This document shows, in pieces, positions 5,479-9,424 of a stretch of DNA of 9,424 bases. Source of the DNA: Dehalococcoidales bacterium. Its GTDB lineage: Bacteria; Chloroflexota; Dehalococcoidia; Dehalococcoidales; CSSed11-197. The position numbers and the translations under genes are program-made. Each line of letters begins with the position of its first letter. Within the stretch, counting starts at the first letter, position 1. Location of the stretch: NCBI GenBank assembly GCA_028705415.1, contig JAQWDO010000026.1, forward strand, positions 1 to 9,424, given 5' to 3'. The notes under the pieces are model-generated. The model was not told where the DNA came from. It saw only the letters and a list, made by a program, of their open reading frames with translations, and ran no database searches.

Positions 5479-6679
5479 TTTAACCGTAATCCTGGTAGCA
5501 TTTGTGCTGGCTTTGACCGTGCCATCAGCAATGCCGGCAAATGCACAGGTTGATGTAGAAACCATCGCCAGTTACGCGGTGGTTGAATATCCCGATCGAA
5601 TAAATTTTACACTTGAGCTGGAAAGCCGCGAGCAGATAACTGATATCAGGCTCAACTACCGGGTGGAAAGGGACAGCTTTGTTGATGTTGTATGTGAGTC
5701 TGTTGCCGGTTATGATGCCGATACCAAATCGGCAAGCTGGACCTGGGATATGTACACCACCGGAAATCTTCCGCCGGGTACAGTAGTGGAATACTGGTGG
5801 AAGATTTCAACAGGTAGCGGAAATTACCATTTCACACAGCCTCAAAAAGTTGCATTTGACGATTCCCGGTATCAATGGCAGGAAATTTCAGAAGGCAACC
5901 TTTCCATTTACTGGTACAGGGGAGACCTGGCGTTTGCGGGCGAGCTGATGGAAACAGCCCGGGTTGCTTTAATCCAGCTTGAAGACGATATGGGTGCGTA
6001 TCTTGCGCGGCCGGTAAATATTTATATCTACGGCAGTTCAGAAGACCTCCAGGGGGCTATGCTGTATGTCCAGGAATGGGCTGGAGGCCTCGCCTTTACC
6101 GGTTATGGTGTGGTTGCCATCGGCATCGCGCCTTCCAACATTGATTGGGGTAAAAGGGCTATGGTACACGAACTGGCACACCTGGTAACCCATCAGATGA
6201 CGAACAACCCTTATAATTCGATTCCAGTGTGGCTCAATGAGGGTATATCCATGTATGCCGAGGGTGAAATGGAAGAATTCTCCGAATCGTATCTGCGGCG
6301 GGCAGCAGCCAACAACGATTTGATCTCTGTGCAGAGCCTGGCCAGCCCCTTTTCATCCGATGCCGATATAACCTATCTTTCGTATGCCCAGAGTTACAGC
6401 CTGGTGGAATACCTAATCAGCCAGCATGGATCACAGAAAATGGGAGAGCTTCTTTACACTTTCAGCCTGGGCAGCACCTACGACGGAGCGTTTATGAATG
6501 TGTTTGGTTTCGATATTGATGGCCTGGATACTGCCTGGCAGGCCTGGGTTAAAGAGAAATACAGCGCTTCTTCAGCGCAGAGAATGGCTGCCCTTCCTTC
6601 ATTCATGGCTGTTTTACTGGCTGTCTTAATGGCTTCGTCAGCTGTGAAAAGCTGCCGCAAGAAAAGGCTGGCTGTATGA
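5459..6679 (+). CDS. Exported zinc metallopeptidase, peptidase MA-like (gluzincin)
   Basis: A 406-aa protein with an N-terminal signal sequence (basic MRVRVK, hydrophobic 8-25, likely cut after PANAQ or ANA near 27-30). Next comes a beta-rich domain (about 31-135) that reads like an immunoglobulin-type or Ig-like fold. The catalytic domain has HELAH at 237-241 and the third zinc ligand Glu 261 in WLNEG 20 residues later, the gluzincin spacing. A hydrophobic helix at about 377-395 is followed by the basic tail KSCRKKRLAV, so it is probably anchored in the membrane with the enzyme outside (inference). The pattern matches the peptidase MA family, whose substrates are mostly unknown. Zinc ligands and the catalytic Glu 238 are present, so it should be active. 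The ATG lies inside prfB with little ribosome binding site, which suggests translational coupling. It overlaps the lipoprotein gene by ATGA. Confidence 0.85.
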   Translation: MRVRVKGLTVILVAFVLALTVPSAMPANAQVDVETIASYAVVEYPDRINFTLELESREQITDIRLNYRVERDSFVDVVCESVAGYDADTKSASWTWDMYTTGNLPPGTVVEYWWKISTGSGNYHFTQPQKVAFDDSRYQWQEISEGNLSIYWYRGDLAFAGELMETARVALIQLEDDMGAYLARPVNIYIYGSSEDLQGAMLYVQEWAGGLAFTGYGVVAIGIAPSNIDWGKRAMVHELAHLVTHQMTNNPYNSIPVWLNEGISMYAEGEMEEFSESYLRRAAANNDLISVQSLASPFSSDADITYLSYAQSYSLVEYLISQHGSQKMGELLYTFSLGSTYDGAFMNVFGFDIDGLDTAWQAWVKEKYSASSAQRMAALPSFMAVLLAVLMASSAVKSCRKKRLAV

Positions 6680-8256
6680 AAAAACTGTTGCCGGTGGTTC
6701 TTGCAGTTATAATCATGGCGGCTGGGCCGTCTTTGGCCTCCTGCAGTTGTGAAGAGGAAACAGCCGGGGGGACGCTCAATCTTTATGGCATTGATCCATA
6801 TACCCTGGATCCTGCTCTGAGCGGAGACTCCATATCCCACCAGTATATTGTGCAAATTTTCTCCGGGCTGGTTAAGCTGAACCACGATTTGGAGGTAGTT
6901 GGTGATATCGCCCGGGAGTGGGAAGTTAGCCAGGACGGGCTTACCTATACATTCCATCTGCGCCCGGATGTGTATTTTCATGATGGAAGACCGGTAAAGG
7001 CCGGGGACTTCAAAGCATCCTGGGAACGCGCCTGCAGTCCGGCGACCGGGTCTCAGACTGCACCGTTGTATCTGGGAGACATTGCCGGAACAAATGAAGT
7101 ATTCAGCGGGGAAGGGGAAAAAATTTACGGCGTAAAAGCACTTGATGAACATACCCTGGAAGTTAAACTTACGGAGCCCCGGAGCTATTTTCTTTACAAG
7201 CTTGCCTATCCAACGGCTTTCGTGGTTGATACCGAAAACGCAACCAGGAGCAACTGGTGGCACGCAGATATCAATGGTACAGGCCCTTTCACTCTTCGTG
7301 AATGGAGCAGCGGCAGCCGGCTGGAACTGGAAAGGTTCGATGACTACTATGGGCAGGTCGCCAGTCTGAACCGGGTAGTCTACCATTTATGGGCTGGAAC
7401 GGTGATGGATTTGTATGAAACCGGACAGATAGATGTGGCCGGAATAGGTGAGGGTTATGTTGACAAGGTGACCGATGAAAGGAGCGAGTTTTATGATGAA
7501 CTTGTAACTACCGTTGTGCCCAGCCTGACATACATCGGTTTCAACTGCAATTCAGCACCATTCAATGATCCCGCGGTCCGGGCGGCGTTTGCCATGGCGA
7601 TAGATATGAACAGGGTTGTTGAACTGGTTTACCGCGGTACGGCAATAATTGCCAGAGGGGTAATCCCCCCCGGTATTCCGGGATACAACGATACAATCCA
7701 AGGCACCATTTTTGATCCGGATGCTGCTCTTGATCTTATCGCCGGCTCGAGCTATGGATCTGTGGATAACCTTCCGCCTGTTATTCTGACAACCGGTGGC
7801 TACGGTGGTTTGATCCCCGGTGACTTGCAGGCGACAGTCTATCAGTGGAAGGAAAACCTGGGGATTGATGTTACCGTAAGGCAGATAGATCCGAACGAGT
7901 ATTACTATAACCTGATGGCAGAAAAAGACGATTTGTTTTATTATGGCTGGATGGCTGATTACCCTCATCCGCAAAACTTCCTCGAGGTTCTTTTTTCCAG
8001 CGGTTCACCAACCAATGTTGGCGAATACTCGAACATTCAGTACGATGCTTTAATAGCCGCAGCCGCAAGAGAACTGGAGCCGGAACCCAGCATGGAATTG
8101 TATGCCCGGGCGGAAGAAATTCTTCTGGGAGATACTGCTCTTGTGCCTGTTTCTTTCGGGGTTGAAATGATACTGGTAAAGCCTTATGTTACAGGGTATG
8201 AACCGAGCCCTCTCGGAATAGTTGCTTTAAATGAGGTGCGCATAGAGGATAGATAA
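6676..8256 (+). CDS. Oligopeptide-type ABC transporter substrate-binding lipoprotein (SBP_bac_5 family)
   Basis: A 526-aa extracytoplasmic binding protein of the OppA/DppA/MppA kind, which captures peptides or similar solutes for an ABC importer. Residues 1-22 form a lipoprotein signal with lipobox LASC and acylated Cys 23. Family marks follow: LDPALSGD near 44-51; GDIAREWEVSQDGLTYTFHL at 76-95; DVYFHDGRPVKAGDF at 98-112; GTGPFTLREW at 201-210; NDPAVRAAFAMAID at 297-310 before the MNRVV helix; and GWMADYPHPQNFL at 424-436, the usual ligand-pocket loop. Length is typical. The ATG shares ATGA with the peptidase stop, so the two are coupled. No permease or ATPase gene follows, because the next gene is a tRNA on the other strand, so the partner transporter must be encoded elsewhere. 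The ligand cannot be read from the sequence. Peptide binding is an inference from family and neighbour. Confidence 0.92.
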   Translation: MKKLLPVVLAVIIMAAGPSLASCSCEEETAGGTLNLYGIDPYTLDPALSGDSISHQYIVQIFSGLVKLNHDLEVVGDIAREWEVSQDGLTYTFHLRPDVYFHDGRPVKAGDFKASWERACSPATGSQTAPLYLGDIAGTNEVFSGEGEKIYGVKALDEHTLEVKLTEPRSYFLYKLAYPTAFVVDTENATRSNWWHADINGTGPFTLREWSSGSRLELERFDDYYGQVASLNRVVYHLWAGTVMDLYETGQIDVAGIGEGYVDKVTDERSEFYDELVTTVVPSLTYIGFNCNSAPFNDPAVRAAFAMAIDMNRVVELVYRGTAIIARGVIPPGIPGYNDTIQGTIFDPDAALDLIAGSSYGSVDNLPPVILTTGGYGGLIPGDLQATVYQWKENLGIDVTVRQIDPNEYYYNLMAEKDDLFYYGWMADYPHPQNFLEVLFSSGSPTNVGEYSNIQYDALIAAAARELEPEPSMELYARAEEILLGDTALVPVSFGVEMILVKPYVTGYEPSPLGIVALNEVRIEDR

Positions 8257-8346
8257 TGGCGGAGGGAGTGGGATTCGAACCCACGGTTCCCTTGCGGGAA
8301 CAACGGTTTTCAAGACCGTCACCATAGACCGCTCGGACATCCCTCC
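8257..8346 (-). tRNA. tRNA-Ser (anticodon UGA)
   Basis: Read on the minus strand, the acceptor stem GGAGGGA (8346-8340) pairs with TCCCTCC (8267-8261), followed by discriminator G and an encoded CCA (8259-8257). The anticodon TGA is at 8312-8310, in an arm with stem ACGGT/ACCGT. The long variable arm TTCCCGCAAGGGAA (8300-8287) marks a class II tRNA. The T arm is GTGGG-TTCGAAT-CCCAC (8284-8268). All stems close, so it should be functional and read UCA and other UCN serine codons. The CCA end lies directly against the TAA of the convergent lipoprotein gene, with no spacer. Confidence 0.97.
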
Positions 8347-8370
8347 TGGTTTTATCTGGCGGCAGACCTT

Positions 8371-8398
8371 AAATAAAAACAACCGTTCAGGTTGTTTT
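8371..8398 (-). terminator. Hairpin with U tail between the tRNA-Ser promoter and the tRNA
   Basis: A 9-bp perfect stem AAAACAACC / GGTTGTTTT (8376-8384 and 8390-8398) with a 5-base loop. On the minus strand the stem is followed by TATTT, giving a U-rich tail. On the plus strand the stem itself ends in four T's. It could stop the rightward operon after it has run antisense through the tRNA, or it could partly stop leftward transcripts before the tRNA. Only 5 bp include G-C pairs, so it is of modest strength. Confidence 0.5.
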
Positions 8399-8419
8399 AA
8401 ACGTCCAGATTGTGTTCAC

Positions 8420-8448
8420 ATTATGCCGCAAGAGCGTCGCTCCGTCAA
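8420..8448 (-). promoter_or_regulatory. sigma-70 type promoter for tRNA-Ser
   Basis: On the minus strand, TTGACG (plus 8443-8448) and CATAAT (plus 8420-8425) are spaced exactly 17 nt, the same architecture as the rpsP promoter. Transcription would begin near 8413, about 67 nt before the mature tRNA 5' end. The spacer contains the perfect 5-bp dyad GAGCG-T-CGCTC (8432-8442), which may be chance or a protein-binding site. Confidence 0.75.
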
Positions 8449-8509
8449 ACTGCCCGGCATTAAAAAAGCAGCCAATCGTAACGGATATGCAAATACACCC
8501 TTGATGTAA

Positions 8510-8515
8510 TATAAT
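8510..8515 (+). promoter_or_regulatory. Possible -10 element for yqeB
   Basis: A perfect TATAAT lies about 107 nt before the yqeB ATG, in the 8347-8621 gap between tRNA-Ser and yqeB. The upstream region has no good -35 at 16-18 nt, and the nearby TTGATG (8501-8506) is too close. This promoter would give a leader of about 100 nt containing GAATATTC (8543-8550), in which I recognise no riboswitch. Apart from this, the hairpin and the tRNA promoter, I see nothing in the gap. Confidence 0.35.
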
Positions 8516-8621
8516 TGTAGCTTGTACTGCTGGTGAAGCCGGGAATATTCATGAGGGCGCATACCGGTTGTACTTTACATAACAGGAGTTGGCAACATAA
8601 ACACAAAGAGGTGGCAAATAT

Positions 8622-9424
8622 ATGTCCAGTTTATCTGATCTAGTGGTACTTGTAAAAGGGGGAGGAGAAGCGGCAAGCGGGGTAGCCCACCGTTTGCACC
8701 GGGCAGGGTTTAAAGTATGTGTAACAGAACTGGCAAATCCTCTGGCTGTATGCCGCGGGAGCTGCTTTTCGGAAGCCATATACGAAAAAACAAAGACCAT
8801 AGAAGATGTAACTGCAGAACTGGTCCCCCTTGATGCAGAAGCAATCAATCGGGCGTGGAGTGAGGGTAAAATATCCCTGGTGATAGATCCGGAAATGACG
8901 GTAAAGAAACTGGTAAAGATTGACGTACTGGTTGATGCCGCCATGACCAAGCAAAAAGCAAAAATCAGCATGAATGATGCACCTCTGGTAATTGGCCTCG
9001 GTATCGGTTTTACAGCCGGCAAGGACGTGCATATACTGGTCGAGACCCATCAGGGGAATGATCTTGGCCGGGTTCTTTTTGAAGGAGAAGCTGAGAAGGA
9101 TACCAAAGAGCCGCTGGCGATCGGCGGATTAACTTTCGGCAGGATAATCTGGGCAGAGAAAGAAGGCGTTTTTACCACTGAGTGTGATATCGGTGAATAC
9201 GTAGAGGCCGGCCAGGTGATTGCATGGCTGGATGATGAGCCGTTAAAAGCTCCGGTTGCCGGAATTTTAAGGGGATTGATACGCGGTGGTTTCAAAGTAC
9301 CTAAAAATGCAAAACTGATAGAAGTTGATCCTGTGAACGACCGAAGTGTAATTGATTCCATTCGCGACAAGCATAGAGCTATCGGTGGCGGAGTCCTCGA
9401 AGCAATAATGTATAAATATAACCG
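8622..9424 (+). CDS. yqeB: YqeB-type accessory protein of selenium-dependent molybdenum hydroxylases (partial, 3' end outside)
   Basis: The open frame from ATG 8622 runs 267 codons to the window edge, close to the usual full length of the family. AGAGGTGG (8607-8614) lies 7 nt ahead of the ATG. Family marks: VLVKGGGEAASGVAHRLHRA (9-28, a nucleotide-binding-like Gly-rich start); FSEAIYE (49-55); DVLVDAAMTK (101-110); APLVIGLGIGFTAGKDVH (120-137); ETHQGNDLGRVL (141-152); VEAGQVIAWL with APVAGILRGLIRGG (194-223), a lipoyl-like barrel; and RAIGGGVLEAI (252-262). Members occur with orphan selD and selenium-dependent xanthine/purine hydroxylases, and are thought to act in inserting the labile selenium into the molybdenum cofactor; the exact reaction is not settled. 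Its role here is inferred, because the expected neighbours (hydroxylase subunits, MocA-like protein, selD) would lie beyond the edge. Confidence 0.88.
   Translation, partial: MSSLSDLVVLVKGGGEAASGVAHRLHRAGFKVCVTELANPLAVCRGSCFSEAIYEKTKTIEDVTAELVPLDAEAINRAWSEGKISLVIDPEMTVKKLVKIDVLVDAAMTKQKAKISMNDAPLVIGLGIGFTAGKDVHILVETHQGNDLGRVLFEGEAEKDTKEPLAIGGLTFGRIIWAEKEGVFTTECDIGEYVEAGQVIAWLDDEPLKAPVAGILRGLIRGGFKVPKNAKLIEVDPVNDRSVIDSIRDKHRAIGGGVLEAIMYKYN

Noticed and set aside
6478..7386. 302-codon open frame on the minus strand across the peptidase/lipoprotein junction
   Set aside because: It is antisense to two well-supported genes, and its translation has no recognisable domain and an odd composition.
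8551..8643. Possible 30-codon leader peptide (ATG 8551) upstream of and overlapping yqeB
   Set aside because: It has no convincing ribosome binding site and no run of regulatory codons, and such short frames are expected by chance.
8549..9370. Minus-strand open frames opposite yqeB (8549-9022, 8640-9050 and 9050-9370)
   Set aside because: The plus strand encodes a convincing YqeB through the whole stretch. The minus frames have no family features.

Overview
The window is an ordinary-looking stretch of bacterial chromosome of roughly balanced base composition (judged by eye). It carries two convergent housekeeping blocks, a second rightward operon, a tRNA gene and the start of a gene linked to selenium and molybdenum enzymes. 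The taxon cannot be fixed from the sequence alone. My best guess, at low confidence, is an anaerobic Chloroflexota bacterium of the Dehalococcoidia kind. This rests on the general look of the ATP synthase beta subunit, on the gene mix, and on YqeB, a marker of selenium-dependent molybdenum hydroxylases. No mobile element, CRISPR array, phage gene or recognised riboswitch was seen.

Positions 1-2871 hold the end of the F1Fo ATP synthase operon: the 3' end of atpA, then atpG (TTG start), atpD and atpC, closed by a clean intrinsic terminator. From the other side comes a leftward pair, rpsP (ribosomal protein S16, GTG start) and khpA (KH-domain RNA-binding protein). It is driven by a near-consensus promoter with a very short leader. 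A 68-base imperfect palindrome between the two blocks probably stops transcription from both directions.

Positions 3487-8256 hold a rightward operon: nfi (endonuclease V), prfB (release factor 2), a secreted or membrane-anchored zinc metallopeptidase of the peptidase MA type, and a lipoprotein of the oligopeptide-binding (SBP_bac_5) family. The nfi leader contains a 12-bp perfect inverted repeat ending in a T run. prfB is split by an in-frame TGA at a classic CTT-TGA-C programmed +1 frameshift site, with an upstream Shine-Dalgarno-like stimulator, so it is intact. The last three genes overlap (17 nt, then 4 nt). The first overlap contains four GGG runs that fit a G-quadruplex pattern around the peptidase start codon. 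Peptidase and lipoprotein together suggest extracellular peptide trimming and capture, but no permease or ATPase gene follows.

Positions 8257-9424 hold a leftward tRNA-Ser(UGA) whose encoded CCA directly abuts the lipoprotein stop codon. Upstream of it lie a strong promoter and an intervening hairpin. Then comes a rightward, window-truncated yqeB. None of this is a clearly new system. The points most worth checking are the nfi leader, the prfB/peptidase junction, the orphan peptidase-lipoprotein pair, and what lies beyond the right edge next to yqeB.
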